A stretch of DNA of 64,000 bases from G963668605 sp963668605 (GCA_963668605.1 OY764903.1:4340001-4404000); one strand, 5' to 3'; positions 1 through 8,818 are shown, numbered from the stretch's first letter. Made by a program: numbers and translations. Notes: a model not told the origin generated them from the sequence alone.

Positions 1-258
1 CGCTGTGTAGCCGAAGCCGGGAGGCGGCGGCGGAGGCGGAGCGAAGCCTTGGGGAGGCAGAGGAGGCGGAGGAGGAGCGAAACCCTGAGGCATCAGTGGG
101 GGGGGAGGAGCAAAACTTGGGGGAGGCGGTGGTGGTGGCGCCTGGTAGCCCGGAGCCGGCGATGGCTGTGCCAGCCCTACGGCGATCGCCGCTCCGCATC
201 CACCGCAGAACGCTCCACCGTCCGATGGGCTTCCGCATGTTCCGCAAAACTTTGGCAT
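1..258 (-). CDS. Proline-rich zinc-ribbon protein, partial (C-terminus off the left edge)
   Basis: Reading leftward from an ATG at 258 the frame stays open for 86 codons to the window edge. The N-terminus starts MPKFCGTCG and has two CxxC pairs (Cys5/8 and Cys18/21), the pattern of a double-psi zinc ribbon. It is followed by a long Pro/Ala/Phe/Gly-rich linker with repeated GFAPPPPP-like units. A GGAGGT ribosome-binding site lies just before the ATG. The layout matches the complete protein at 5896-6678, which continues into membrane segments, so this one probably does too. It is divergent from the iron transporter operon at 350. The function is unknown. Confidence 0.75.
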   Translation of the reverse strand, partial: MPKFCGTCGSPSDGGAFCGGCGAAIAVGLAQPSPAPGYQAPPPPPPPSFAPPPPLMPQGFAPPPPPLPPQGFAPPPPPPPGFGYTA

Positions 259-349
259 TGAAGGACCTCCGACGTCATTCGTTCCGCTGCATGCGCGCAA
301 GCCAGCGCACCGGAAGCAGTATAATACTATCCTCTTGGATTAAAGACAA

Positions 350-1381
350 GTGGATCCATTCATCTTTCGACATAACTGGGCCGCAGCACTGTGTTTGGGG
401 TCGGCCGCCTTGTTTGGCGGCTGCGGACGAACATTGCCGCGCCGGGAAGTCATCGTGTACGTCTCCGTCGACCAGGTGTACGCCGAACCGGTCTTGCGGC
501 AGTTCGAGAGAGCAACCGGGATCACGGCGCGAGCGGTGTTCGACGTGGAAGCGTCGAAGGCGACCGGACTGGCCAACCGGTTGGCGGCGGAACGCAGCCG
601 CCCGCGTGCGGACGTATTTTGGAACAGCGAGTTCGTGCAGACGCTCCGGCTGAAACGGGAGGGCGTGCTGATGGCTTCGCGCCCCCGCGGCGTGGAGACT
701 CTGCCCGCGCACCTGCGCGATCCGGAAGGCGTCTGGTATGCGTGCGGAGCGCGTTTTCGGGTGATTCTCGCGAACACGTCGAGACTGGCCGAAGGGGCGC
801 GCCCGAGTAACCTGGAAGATTTCGTTTCGGATCGTTACCCCGCCTCGGAGTTGGCCGTCGCGCAGCCCTTGTTCGGAACCTCGGCGGACCAGGCGGCAGC
901 ACTCTATGCGGCTTGGGGCGAGGTGCGCGCACGCCGTCTCTACCAGCGTTTGAAAGAGCGCGGAGTGATGGTGGTGGACGGCAACGCGACGGTTCGCGAC
1001 CTGGTGGCGCAAGGCCGGGTTGGAGCGGGTTGGACCGACTCCGACGACGCTTGCGGCGCGCTGGAGCGTGGCGCTCCGGTGGCGATAATTCTGCCGGATC
1101 AGGAGGGCCAGGGGACCCTGTTGGTGCCCGGAGCCGTGGCACAGGTGGCTGGCGCGCCACACCCGAAGGAAGCGCTCGCGCTGCTCGAGTATCTGCTGGA
1201 GCCGGCCACGGAAAAGATGCTGATCGACAGCGGTTTCTTCCAGATCTCGACACGCCCCGGCGGCGCGACGCACCCCTGCCTGGGAGGGCGCAGCGTGCGT
1301 ACGATGAAGCTCGGCCTCGAAGAGATCGCCTCCCGCCTGGACGCCAGCCGGCGGGATATGAGTTCGATTTTCAGCCAATGA
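350..1381 (+). CDS. Iron(III)-type ABC transporter substrate-binding lipoprotein
   Basis: This is the periplasmic binding component of an FbpA/SfuA/FutA-type iron importer. The 343-residue protein has a hydrophobic N-terminus ending in a lipobox (LFGGC, Cys25), so it is probably lipid-anchored. The motifs 'VYVSVDQVYAEPVL' and 'ADVFWNSE' are typical of extracellular iron(III)-binding proteins that recognise the metal through Tyr and Asp/Glu side chains. Length fits the family. It overlaps the permease gene by 4 bases (ATGA), which indicates translational coupling. The substrate assignment rests on family resemblance; thiamine, phosphonate or another small anion-type ligand cannot be excluded from sequence alone. 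Confidence 0.85.
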   Translation: MDPFIFRHNWAAALCLGSAALFGGCGRTLPRREVIVYVSVDQVYAEPVLRQFERATGITARAVFDVEASKATGLANRLAAERSRPRADVFWNSEFVQTLRLKREGVLMASRPRGVETLPAHLRDPEGVWYACGARFRVILANTSRLAEGARPSNLEDFVSDRYPASELAVAQPLFGTSADQAAALYAAWGEVRARRLYQRLKERGVMVVDGNATVRDLVAQGRVGAGWTDSDDACGALERGAPVAIILPDQEGQGTLLVPGAVAQVAGAPHPKEALALLEYLLEPATEKMLIDSGFFQISTRPGGATHPCLGGRSVRTMKLGLEEIASRLDASRRDMSSIFSQ

Positions 1382-2871
1382 GGAATACTTGGGGGCGGGT
1401 AACGACAGGACTAGGCTGGGCGCTGTTCGCGCTGTGGGCGTGGGCTCCGCTGGGTGCGTGGATGGGTGCCTGGATTACCGCGCCGGATTTGTGGCGGCTC
1501 GCGGCGCCCGGCGGACGCCGCCTGGAATCGCTCGCCGCAACGCTGCTTTACGCTCTCACCGTCTCGCTGCTGGCCAGTGCGATTGGCGGAGTGGCGGCCC
1601 TGTATTGCTGGCGGCGGCATGATGCGCTCGCGCGCACCGCGGAGTGGACCGCTTTGCTCGCGTTGCCGTTCCCCCCATATTTGCACGCGATGGCCTGGCT
1701 GCCGCTGTTGACGGCCCTTCCGGAACGCGGCGCAGGATGGCCGAGCGCGACGTGGGTGCAGACCGCGGCCATGCTGCCTTACGCCTTCGGACTGACGCGC
1801 CTGGCCCTCGAACACCTCGATCCGCGCTGGCTGGACGCGGCGAGAGTCTATGGCGGCGACCAGCGAATGTTGCGGGGCGTCCTGCTGCCAGCGCTGGCTC
1901 CCGCGGCGTTGGCGGGATTTGCCCTCGTGTTCCTGCTGACATTGGCCGATCCGGCCGCACCTTCACTTTTTTCGCGCAGCGCCTACTCTCTTGAGATCTT
2001 CGCGGACTTCAGCGCGAGCCATGATGCGGCCAGGGCGCTCTGGATGTCGACGCCGTTGATTGCGGCAGGCTTGCTCGCGCTCGAGCCATTGCGCCGCTAT
2101 TGGTGCGCAATCGCGCAACGCCCGTCGCCGGACAGCGCCCAGCAGTCCCCGATCGAGTTGCCGGGATTGAGCGCTGGCGCGGCGCTCATGGCGCTGCCCG
2201 CGCTGGCGCTTGTGGCCGCCATACTGAAGCAGGCGTGGCCGCCCGGCGCATGGAAAGATGCATTGGAGTTGGGCTGGCGTGATGCCGCCGCGAGCGCAGG
2301 CAGCGCGCTTGTGGCGGCGCTGGCGGTACTGCCCGCGGCATTTCTGATTTCCCGATTCCTGACTCGCCGCCACAGCCCCGCCTGGTGGTGTGTCAGTGCC
2401 CCGCTGGCCGCGCCGGGCGCTTTGGCCGGCGCCGGACTCATCTGGCTGTGGAACCGCGATCTACCCTGGACGCCTTACGGCACGTTCTGGATGCTGCCGC
2501 TGGCCGCGTTGGCGCGCTTCGCTCCTCTCGCCATTCTCGCTGCGGCGGCGTGGAGAGCGCGCCTCGACCCGCTCCTGCTCGATGCGGCCCGTGTCTATGC
2601 CCCGCCCCGGCGGCGGATCGCCGGTGTCGAATTGCCGTTGCTCTGGCCCGGGCTGGCAGTGGGCGCGGCGGCCGTCTTTGCACTCTCGCTCGCCGAACTT
2701 CCGGCGACACTGCTTGTGGTTCCACCGGGCTCGGGCACGCTGGCTCTGCGGATCTACAACTACTTGCACTACGGCGCGTCCGGATCGGTTGCGGCGCTGT
2801 CTGTGTGCCTGATGGGAGCGACCGCCGCCAGCGCCTGGTGCGCCGCACATCTATGGAGGCGATTGCCGTGA
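1378..2871 (+). CDS. Iron(III)-type ABC transporter permease, two-domain FbpB/SfuB type
   Basis: This inner-membrane channel has about 12 hydrophobic segments in 497 residues. It contains two copies of the cytoplasmic EAA-type loop (around 'YGGDQRMLRGVLLPALAP' and 'YAPPRRRIAGVELPLLWP'), the internally duplicated layout of iron(III) permeases such as FbpB. I place the start at the ATG that overlaps the stop of the binding-protein gene. The frame is open further upstream, but that part reads as Arg/Gly-rich shadow sequence. It works with the binding protein before it and the ATPase after it, again with a 4-base overlap. Confidence 0.88.
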   Translation: MRNTWGRVTTGLGWALFALWAWAPLGAWMGAWITAPDLWRLAAPGGRRLESLAATLLYALTVSLLASAIGGVAALYCWRRHDALARTAEWTALLALPFPPYLHAMAWLPLLTALPERGAGWPSATWVQTAAMLPYAFGLTRLALEHLDPRWLDAARVYGGDQRMLRGVLLPALAPAALAGFALVFLLTLADPAAPSLFSRSAYSLEIFADFSASHDAARALWMSTPLIAAGLLALEPLRRYWCAIAQRPSPDSAQQSPIELPGLSAGAALMALPALALVAAILKQAWPPGAWKDALELGWRDAAASAGSALVAALAVLPAAFLISRFLTRRHSPAWWCVSAPLAAPGALAGAGLIWLWNRDLPWTPYGTFWMLPLAALARFAPLAILAAAAWRARLDPLLLDAARVYAPPRRRIAGVELPLLWPGLAVGAAAVFALSLAELPATLLVVPPGSGTLALRIYNYLHYGASGSVAALSVCLMGATAASAWCAAHLWRRLP

Positions 2872-3500
2872 TCAAACTGTGCGGCGTGCGAAAACTTTTG
2901 GGCGGCCGGCCTGTTCTGGACGGCGTCGACCTGCATGTCCAGGCCGGCGAATGTGTCGTACTCACGGGTGATTCGGGCGCAGGGAAGACGACGCTGTTAC
3001 GTCTCGTCGCCGGGCTCGACCGGCCCGAAGCGGGGTCCATCAGGCTGCGTGGAACAGACGCGGCCCCGCTGGCGCCGCATGAACGAAAACTGGCATTTCA
3101 GTTTCAGGAGCCGGCGCTCTGGCCGCACATGTCGCTGCTCGCGAATGTCGGGTTCGGCGGAGCGGGCGCCGCAACACGTGCGATGCAGTTTCTCGAGCGT
3201 GCCGGGTTGGGGATGATGGCGCAGCGCAAGCCGCCGGAGGTCTCCGGCGGAGAGGCGCAGCGCGCCGGGTTGGCGCGATCTCTCGCGCCCCGGCGAGACA
3301 TCCTGCTGCTCGACGAACCGCTCTCGAATCTTCAGCCGGCGCTGCGCCTGGCGATGACGGAGTGGATTCGCGAGGAGATCCAATTCACACGCGCTGCCTG
3401 CATTTGGGTCGCCCACGACGAGGCTGAGGCGGACGGCGTCGCGAACCGGCGCTTGCGGCTCGCGGACGGCAAACTCACTTGCGCTGCGGCGAAACGCTGA
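2868..3500 (+). CDS. ABC transporter ATP-binding protein (iron-type importer)
   Basis: This 210-residue ATPase energises the importer. Walker A (GDSGAGKTT), Q-loop (FQEPALWP), signature (VSGGEAQRAG), Walker B (ILLLDEP) and the switch His (VAHDEAEA) are all present, so it should be active. It is shorter than FbpC-type ATPases because the C-terminal TOBE/regulatory domain is missing. I chose GTG at 2868, which overlaps the permease stop and has GGAGG 7 bases upstream. An in-frame ATG at 2853 is the alternative. The 3' end overlaps the convergent gene at 3475 by 26 bases. Confidence 0.87.
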   Translation: MIKLCGVRKLLGGRPVLDGVDLHVQAGECVVLTGDSGAGKTTLLRLVAGLDRPEAGSIRLRGTDAAPLAPHERKLAFQFQEPALWPHMSLLANVGFGGAGAATRAMQFLERAGLGMMAQRKPPEVSGGEAQRAGLARSLAPRRDILLLDEPLSNLQPALRLAMTEWIREEIQFTRAACIWVAHDEAEADGVANRRLRLADGKLTCAAAKR

Positions 3501-4053
3501 GGATGAATTCGGTACCCGGCGCGAAGCTGATGTTCGGCGCCTTGGCCGCCATCTGCACCAGGATCAGCGAAGCCGCGCCGCCGATGCCCGCGCCGATCGC
3601 GGCGCCCTTGCCGCCGCCCGCCAGCGCTCCGATCAGCGCACCCGCACCGGTGGCCACGGCCACTTTGCCGAGGTTGTTCTTCTTCTCGATCACGCGGCCT
3701 TCTTCATCGACATTGGCTTTGCCCTGCGAGTTCACAAACCCCTTGACGTCGGAGCTGACCGCGATCTTCTTATCCCGGATCGCGATGCTGGAGAAAGAGA
3801 ATGTCAGGACCGACGTTCCCTTGAGCTTGGCGCCGCTCTTCGACTCCTTAATCTCGCCTTCCATCATGGCGTTGGCGAATTCGCTGGGTTCGGTGATCTG
3901 GGCTGTGATCTTGTCGCCCTTCTGATTCGTCGCCGTGCTGACAGGCGCCAGCAGCTTGACGCGGAACGGGCTATTGGCCTTAATCTCCTGGGCTAACAGG
4001 GAAGGAGTTGCGAACACGCAACCAATGGCGGCTAGTAGCAGGACCTTCTTCAT
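3475..4053 (-). CDS. Secreted protein with glycine-zipper segment, unknown function
   Basis: This 192-residue protein begins with a signal peptide (MKKVLLLAAIGCVFATPSLLAQ). Next comes a beta-rich domain of about 90 residues with many Lys/Ser/Thr. A Gly/Ala-rich stretch (residues about 125-160, GAGALIGALAGGGKGAAIG) resembles glycine-zipper membrane insertions. A short C-terminal part ends in 'PGTEFILSVSPQRK'. The ATG at 4053 has GAGGAG upstream; a GTG at 4065 is also in frame. Such proteins are frequent in Acidobacteriota, but I recognise no defined function. The gene is divergent from the membrane protein pair at 4253. Confidence 0.75.
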   Translation of the reverse strand: MKKVLLLAAIGCVFATPSLLAQEIKANSPFRVKLLAPVSTATNQKGDKITAQITEPSEFANAMMEGEIKESKSGAKLKGTSVLTFSFSSIAIRDKKIAVSSDVKGFVNSQGKANVDEEGRVIEKKNNLGKVAVATGAGALIGALAGGGKGAAIGAGIGGAASLILVQMAAKAPNISFAPGTEFILSVSPQRK

Positions 4054-4179
4054 GACGCTCCTCACGAGAACAAGAAATAGTACAATACAGCCGAAATATC
4101 TTTGTACTCCAATCTATACCAAGTCCCGCCTGAAATGAAGCGCAAATTGACGAAGTTGTGGTTTTTAGGTCAATCAGGC

Positions 4180-4207
4180 TTGAAAAGCTGAAATCTGGCG
4201 ATATACT
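4180..4207 (+). promoter_or_regulatory. Predicted sigma70-type promoter for 4253
   Basis: TTGAAA at 4180-4185, a 16-base spacer and TATACT at 4202-4207. Each hexamer differs from consensus at one position. The expected start is near 4214, giving a leader of about 40 bases with GGAGG 4 bases before the ATG at 4253. Confidence 0.5.
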
Positions 4208-4252
4208 GGTTCTCGATTCTGAGGCGACCGGCGGAATGAGCATGGAGGCCGA

Positions 4253-4852
4253 ATGACAACACCACAGGAAACGCCCGAATTCGTTTGGGCCGCGGAGATG
4301 CCGTTGCTGACGAACCGCTTCTTTCTCTATGACGCGGTGAAGCTCCTGTTCTGGGTCGCCGTTGTGTTTTCCGCCATTCTGCTCGTTTGCGCCGCCTTCG
4401 CCGGAAGCCTCGGCAAGATTCTGCCGGTCTTCGGCATTCTCGGGCTGATCCTGGCCGGCTTTCTGTTCCTCTTCGTGCTGATCGCCTGGATCTTTTTTGG
4501 CAACCGTTTCGCTACCAGCTTCCGCGTATCGCCATACGGCATCGGCTGGGCTTCGCTGAGCCGCCGCGCCCGCACGGCGAATCGACTGGCCGTGGTGGCC
4601 GGAGCCCTGGGAGGAAGCATGAGCACAGCGGGCGCCGGCTTGCTCGCCGTCTCGGCGGAGTCCGGCGCCGTACCGTGGAACGACGTCCGCCAAGTGAAGA
4701 AGTATCCCGATGAGCGCGTGATCACGATCATGAATAGCTGGCGGGTCGTGATCCGGCTGTACTGCACGCCGGAGAATTACGCGTACGTATCGCAACTGTT
4801 GGACTGGTACTTCAACGCCACCCGGCCGGCCGCAGTTCTGCCGCGGGGATAA
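4253..4852 (+). CDS. Membrane protein of unknown function
   Basis: This 199-residue protein has two adjacent hydrophobic helices (about residues 28-52 and 57-82), then a soluble C-terminal domain. That domain contains a Gly/Ala-rich patch and reads like a PH-type or YcxB-like fold ('FRVSPYGIGWASLSRRA', 'AVPWNDVRQVKKYPDERVITI', then a short tail). The layout resembles small bacterial membrane proteins with a YcxB-like domain, but this is only a structural impression. It is followed 10 bases later by another membrane protein that also carries a 'VEPTGLRVETLWG' segment of similar type, so the two are probably co-transcribed. Confidence 0.75.
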   Translation: MTTPQETPEFVWAAEMPLLTNRFFLYDAVKLLFWVAVVFSAILLVCAAFAGSLGKILPVFGILGLILAGFLFLFVLIAWIFFGNRFATSFRVSPYGIGWASLSRRARTANRLAVVAGALGGSMSTAGAGLLAVSAESGAVPWNDVRQVKKYPDERVITIMNSWRVVIRLYCTPENYAYVSQLLDWYFNATRPAAVLPRG

Positions 4853-4862
4853 GGGGACTGTC

Positions 4863-5888
4863 ATGGGATTTCTTGAACTGCTCCGGCGCGCGGGACTGCT
4901 GGCCGGCTTGTGCGGCTTCCTGTGGTTCGCCCTGGAGAGTCCCCGTGTACTGCTTGAGGTGCGCCGCGCCGATTTCGCCAAAGAGTACGAGCGAAAGTTC
5001 GGCGAGCGGCGTTACGCCGCAATGGGGGTCATGGAACTGGGGCGTGAGTTCATCCGCAAGAATGCCAATCCCGGTTCCGTCGAGGCGTTTGCCGCCCAAG
5101 CCACCGAACACAGGCTGCTGCCGCCGGGCGACGCAAAGTGGGCTGAATTCTACCGTGCGCTGCCGGCGAACCCGGCCTACTACGCCATCGATCAGGCGCC
5201 CTTCGCCGCCCTCCGGGATAAGATCGAGGCGAGCTTCGCACGCACGCAGTGGTCGGTGCAGTACATGCCGGTGCGCGATGGCGCTGGTTCCGGTCACATC
5301 GAAATCTGGTATCACACGCGCCCCCGCGAAACGAAGGCGCCTACCGATCTGGTTTATCCATCACGAGCGGGCGCCTGGCGTTGGCTTGTGGGCGGACTGT
5401 TGATCTACGCTTTGATTCCATGGCGCAAGCGCGGTCCCGGCTGTGTCTCGTACGGCCGCGCCGTGCCGGTTGCGCTGGATCTTTTCGGTGCGGCCTTCGG
5501 GGCCGTCTTTTTCGCGCTGCCGCTCTATTTCGTCAACTCGACCGCGGAAGTGTTGGACGGCGAGATCGTGATGACAGTGGTGCTCTGGTCGATCGCTGGT
5601 GTCTGCGTGCTGTTGCTCGTCTGGTCGGCCTGGTTGGCCAGTTTTCGTGTACTCGTCGAGCCGACCGGATTGCGCGTCGAAACGTTATGGGGCGCACGTG
5701 CGACGCCGTTTCACGAGCTTTCCGGCGCTGGCTACACGGTGCGCAACGAGATCAAAACGGGCATCTTCCTGCGCTCCCGCGATGGTCGTGTAGTCAAGCT
5801 CGACTGGTCCAGCCTGCTCGGCTTTGAAGTGATCCTGCAAGCCATCGGCGCGGCGCAGACGCCGCGAGCCGAAGACATCCCAGCGTAG
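4863..5888 (+). CDS. Membrane protein of unknown function
   Basis: This 341-residue protein has one N-terminal helix (about residues 8-26), a soluble region of about 140 residues, then a cluster of three hydrophobic segments (about 170-260). A C-terminal domain of about 75 residues (from 'FRVLVEPTGLRVETLWGARATPF') echoes the PH/YcxB-like part of the preceding gene. It starts with ATG at 4863 behind AAGGGG. I recognise no family. The gene is tail-to-tail with the zinc-ribbon protein at 5896, with only 7 bases between the stops. Confidence 0.75.
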   Translation: MGFLELLRRAGLLAGLCGFLWFALESPRVLLEVRRADFAKEYERKFGERRYAAMGVMELGREFIRKNANPGSVEAFAAQATEHRLLPPGDAKWAEFYRALPANPAYYAIDQAPFAALRDKIEASFARTQWSVQYMPVRDGAGSGHIEIWYHTRPRETKAPTDLVYPSRAGAWRWLVGGLLIYALIPWRKRGPGCVSYGRAVPVALDLFGAAFGAVFFALPLYFVNSTAEVLDGEIVMTVVLWSIAGVCVLLLVWSAWLASFRVLVEPTGLRVETLWGARATPFHELSGAGYTVRNEIKTGIFLRSRDGRVVKLDWSSLLGFEVILQAIGAAQTPRAEDIPA

Positions 5889-5895
5889 CGGGCGC

Positions 5896-6678
5896 TCAGT
5901 TCAGCCGGCCTGTTTGCTTCCACGCGGCGATGCGCGAGAAGTGGTACTGAAAATACAGGATGCTGAAGAAAAACGTCATGATACCGCTGAGCTGCAAGCC
6001 GATCGGCTCCACGGTGTTGTAATAGCGCACGATGGACGAGCGCATCCCGAACACAGCGATCAGGCCCACCACGACGATCACGAGATTCAGCACCATCATC
6101 ACCGCCGTGAGGGCGGCGACGTCGGACATGGAGCGGGAGCCCATCATCGAGAAAACCAGCGCCAACTGGCCTACCATGGCCAACATCGCGATCACGAGCA
6201 TCGGAATCGCTTTGTTCGACGGATCGATTTTCTTGACGAAAGCCGCTTCCTTGAAAGTCCAGATCACGCCGGCAAGTCCCCCGGTCACCCAGGAGAGAAT
6301 CAGCACAACGGCCCAGTGCATGCTCGGTGGCGTTGGACTGCCCATGACCGGAGCGCGCGGCGCCTGCGCAGCGTACTGCGGATTCATCGGAGGTGCATAG
6401 GCGGGCGGCGCGAAGGCTGGCGGCGCCTGTGCAGCATACGGCGGAGGCATCGGAGGTGCGAAGGCGGGTGGCGGAGGCATCGGAGGCGCATAGGCCGGCG
6501 GCGCGTAGGCGGGCGGCGGAGGCGGCGGATAGTTCACCGTCGCCGGAGCGGTCCATGCGGGCGCGGCCGGCGGCGGGGGCACAGCGGCGGCCGCATGATG
6601 CGCACGCATCGGCGCGCCGCACATTCCGCAGAAACTTCCGTCGGCGGGCACATCACCGCCGCAATTGGTGCAGAACAT
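5896..6678 (-). CDS. Zinc-ribbon, proline-rich membrane protein
   Basis: This 260-residue protein has three parts. An N-terminal zinc ribbon carries CxxC pairs at Cys3/6 and Cys17/20. A linker of about 110 residues is built from AYAPP/AFAPP/PPPP repeats. The C-terminal half has about four membrane helices (from 'MHWAVVLILSWVTGGLAGVI' onward) and resembles DUF4234-type small membrane proteins. A strong AGGAGG lies before the ATG. The cut-off protein at 1-258 has the same zinc ribbon and linker style, so the two are paralogues. A role in membrane-linked assembly or sensing is possible but unproven. Confidence 0.78.
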   Translation of the reverse strand: MFCTNCGGDVPADGSFCGMCGAPMRAHHAAAAVPPPPAAPAWTAPATVNYPPPPPPAYAPPAYAPPMPPPPAFAPPMPPPYAAQAPPAFAPPAYAPPMNPQYAAQAPRAPVMGSPTPPSMHWAVVLILSWVTGGLAGVIWTFKEAAFVKKIDPSNKAIPMLVIAMLAMVGQLALVFSMMGSRSMSDVAALTAVMMVLNLVIVVVGLIAVFGMRSSIVRYYNTVEPIGLQLSGIMTFFFSILYFQYHFSRIAAWKQTGRLN

Positions 6679-6792
6679 CGCAATCCTCCTGATGGAAAAG
6701 TCAAATGATACTACCGCCGGGGGGAGGAATTCAAGATAAAAATGTCCGTAAATTGCGCCGGGACGGAAAGGCGACCGCAGGCGAGGTTGCGA

Positions 6793-7179
6793 TCAATCCG
6801 GCAGGACGCCGCCCGCGAGGGCCTGCCGCGAGCGCTCCAGCAGGATTTGGACTAGCGCCGGATGGCCGTCGAGCGGTTCTGCCACCGCGATTCGCAGGCC
6901 GGCGTGCTCCCGCGCGACAGCGTCCACCAGAATCGGCAAATCCCGCTGAAGATGCGTTCCCAGCGTCAGGAAATACGGAATCACGAGAATGCGCGCGGCT
7001 CCAAGGTCAACCAAGTGCTGGACGGATTGTGAGAGAGTCGGCTCGGTGCAGTCCAAAAACGCAACCTCGACAAGCGCAAAACCACCCTCGTGTTGCATGG
7101 CTGCGGCGACGTCGCGAACGGCTGCATTGGCCGCTTCGACCGACGATCCATGCGCGAAGACAACGATTCCCAGGTTCAT
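6793..7179 (-). CDS. Short CbiX/SirB-type chelatase
   Basis: This 128-residue single-domain protein of the CbiX(S) type starts 'LGIVVFAHGSS', where the His is the expected metal-binding and catalytic residue of class II chelatases. It also carries 'VIPYFLTLGTHLQRDLP', whose His is the second expected ligand. CbiX and SirB insert cobalt or iron into sirohydrochlorin for cobalamin or sirohaem synthesis. Short forms are half the length of SirB and are thought to work as dimers. It overlaps the purN stop by 4 bases and is the last gene of the purM-purN-cbiX operon. The metal specificity cannot be read from the sequence. Confidence 0.82.
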   Translation of the reverse strand: MNLGIVVFAHGSSVEAANAAVRDVAAAMQHEGGFALVEVAFLDCTEPTLSQSVQHLVDLGAARILVIPYFLTLGTHLQRDLPILVDAVAREHAGLRIAVAEPLDGHPALVQILLERSRQALAGGVLPD

Positions 7180-7775
7180 GGAAGGACTACGCGGCGGCCG
7201 TCGACCCGATACCGTCCGGCGAGTACCAAGCTGATCGCCTCGCTGTAAATGCGATGCTCTTCGACGAGAATGCGCGCGGAGAGCGTGTCCGCCGTATCGT
7301 CGTCCTGCACGGGCACAGTGGCCTGCAGGATGATCGGACCCGCGTCGAGGAATTCGTCGACGAAATGAACCGTGCAGCCGCTGACCTTCACGCCATACTC
7401 CAGCGACTGATGCTGCGCGTCGAGTCCCGGAAAGGAGGGCAGCAGCGACGGGTGTATATTCAGAATCCGCATCGGGAATTCGCGGATAAACGAGGCGCTC
7501 AGCAGACGCATGAAGCCGGCCAGGCAGATCAGATCCACGTTGGCGGCACGCAATTCGTCGATCAACAGGCGGTCGTAGACTTCACGATCGAGACCCTTCG
7601 ATGGAATCGAAACGGCTCTGAATCCGCGCGCGCGAGCTGTTTCCAGACCTTTGGCCTCGGGGCGATTCGAGATCACAACCGCGATTTCGGCGTCGATCCG
7701 GCCCGCCGCGACGCTGTCCGCGATGGCTTCGAAATTCGAGCCGCGGCCTGAAAGCAGGACGCCAAGGCGCTTCAT
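7176..7775 (-). CDS. purN: Phosphoribosylglycinamide formyltransferase
   Basis: This enzyme transfers a formyl group from 10-formyltetrahydrofolate to GAR, the third step of purine synthesis. The 199-residue protein begins 'RLGVLLSGRGSNFEA', the phosphoribosyl-binding loop. It has the catalytic Asn and His in 'ILNIHPSLLPSFPG' and the catalytic Asp in 'VDEFLDAGPII'. Length is normal. It overlaps both neighbours by 4 bases: purM upstream and the chelatase downstream. That arrangement implies one transcript with coupled translation. Confidence 0.96.
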   Translation of the reverse strand: MKRLGVLLSGRGSNFEAIADSVAAGRIDAEIAVVISNRPEAKGLETARARGFRAVSIPSKGLDREVYDRLLIDELRAANVDLICLAGFMRLLSASFIREFPMRILNIHPSLLPSFPGLDAQHQSLEYGVKVSGCTVHFVDEFLDAGPIILQATVPVQDDDTADTLSARILVEEHRIYSEAISLVLAGRYRVDGRRVVLP

Positions 7776-8818
7776 TTATAAATCACTTTCTCTTTGGCGC
7801 CACGCTTCAACTTGACCACCGAGCCGATGTTGAAGCAGGGCTCCTGGAGGCGCTTCAGCATTCGTTCTGCTTTGGCCAGGTTTTTCTGCGAGACGACGAG
7901 AATCATTCCGATGCCAAGATTGAACGTGCGCCGGTAATCGTCGAGCGGGATGTTCCCAATGCGGCGCATGACCTCGAAGACCGGCAGAATGGGCCAAGCT
8001 GATGTATCGACTTCGACGCCCAATCCGTTCGGCAGAATACGCGGTGTGTTGCCGGTGATGCCGCCGCCGGTGATGTGTGCCGCGCCTTCGAGCAGGCCGG
8101 CCGCGTGCAATGCAGAGATCGGTTTGGCGTAACTCTTGTGGACCTTCAGCAACTCGTCGGCCAGCGTGCAGTCCAACTCCGGCACGAATGTCTTGGGGCT
8201 GTATCCCGCAGTGTCGAAGAGTAACCGCCGGGCCAATGAGTAGCCGTTCGTGTGCAAGCCGTTCGACGGCAGCCCGAGCAGCACGTCGCCGGCCTGGATG
8301 CCGCTGCCATCGATCAGCTTTTTCTTCTCGACCGCGCCGACAATGAAACCCGCGATGTCATATTCACCCGGAGCGTAGAGGCCGGGCATCTCCGCGGTCT
8401 CTCCGCCGATTAGCGCACAACCATTATTTCCGCATCCGCGCGCGACACCGGAGATTACCTGAGCGGCAACCGAGGCGTCCAGCTTTCCGACCGCAAAGTA
8501 GTCCAGGAAGAAAAGCGGGCGCGCGCCCTGCACCATGATGTCGTTGACGCAATGGTTGACGAGATCCTCGCCGACGGTGTCGTGCCGCCCGGTGAGAAAC
8601 GCGACCTTGATCTTGGTGCCGACGCCGTCGGCGGAGCTGACCAGCACAGGTTGCTTGAAACCGCTGAGCTGGAAGCCCGCCCCGAACGAACCGATGTCGG
8701 TGAGCACACCCTTAGTGAATGTGGCGCGCGCCATTTTCTTGACATGCGAAACCGCGAGCTCCGCTTCGTCAATATTTACGCCAGCGTCTTTGTACCGGAT
8801 TGCCTTTTTGGTAGCCAT
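7772..8818 (-). CDS. purM: Phosphoribosylformylglycinamidine cyclo-ligase (AIR synthetase)
   Basis: This is the fifth step of purine synthesis, ATP-dependent ring closure of FGAM to AIR. The 348-residue protein has 'YKDAGVNIDEAE' at the start, 'SADGVGTK', 'GGETAEMPGLY' and 'GLPSNGLHTNGYSLAR', all strongly conserved in PurM. It is the first gene of the minus-strand operon and ends in a 4-base overlap with purN. The region upstream (8819-8997) is shared with the divergent gene at 8998 and must hold its promoter; I could not assign a convincing -35/-10 pair. Confidence 0.97.
   Translation of the reverse strand: MATKKAIRYKDAGVNIDEAELAVSHVKKMARATFTKGVLTDIGSFGAGFQLSGFKQPVLVSSADGVGTKIKVAFLTGRHDTVGEDLVNHCVNDIMVQGARPLFFLDYFAVGKLDASVAAQVISGVARGCGNNGCALIGGETAEMPGLYAPGEYDIAGFIVGAVEKKKLIDGSGIQAGDVLLGLPSNGLHTNGYSLARRLLFDTAGYSPKTFVPELDCTLADELLKVHKSYAKPISALHAAGLLEGAAHITGGGITGNTPRILPNGLGVEVDTSAWPILPVFEVMRRIGNIPLDDYRRTFNLGIGMILVVSQKNLAKAERMLKRLQEPCFNIGSVVKLKRGAKEKVIYK

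Noticed and set aside
1..180. Repeated GGAGGCGGAGG-like DNA as a tandem-repeat or CRISPR array
   Set aside because: The repeats are proline/alanine codons of an open reading frame with a zinc-ribbon start; there are no spacers.
913..1377. Upstream extension of the iron permease frame
   Set aside because: These codons overlap the binding-protein gene in another frame and read as low-complexity Arg/Gly; the ATG at 1378 in the ATGA overlap is the natural start.
275..1378. 367-codon minus-strand frame opposite the iron-binding protein
   Set aside because: Composition is His/Arg-rich with no domain; the plus-strand gene has a lipobox and family motifs.
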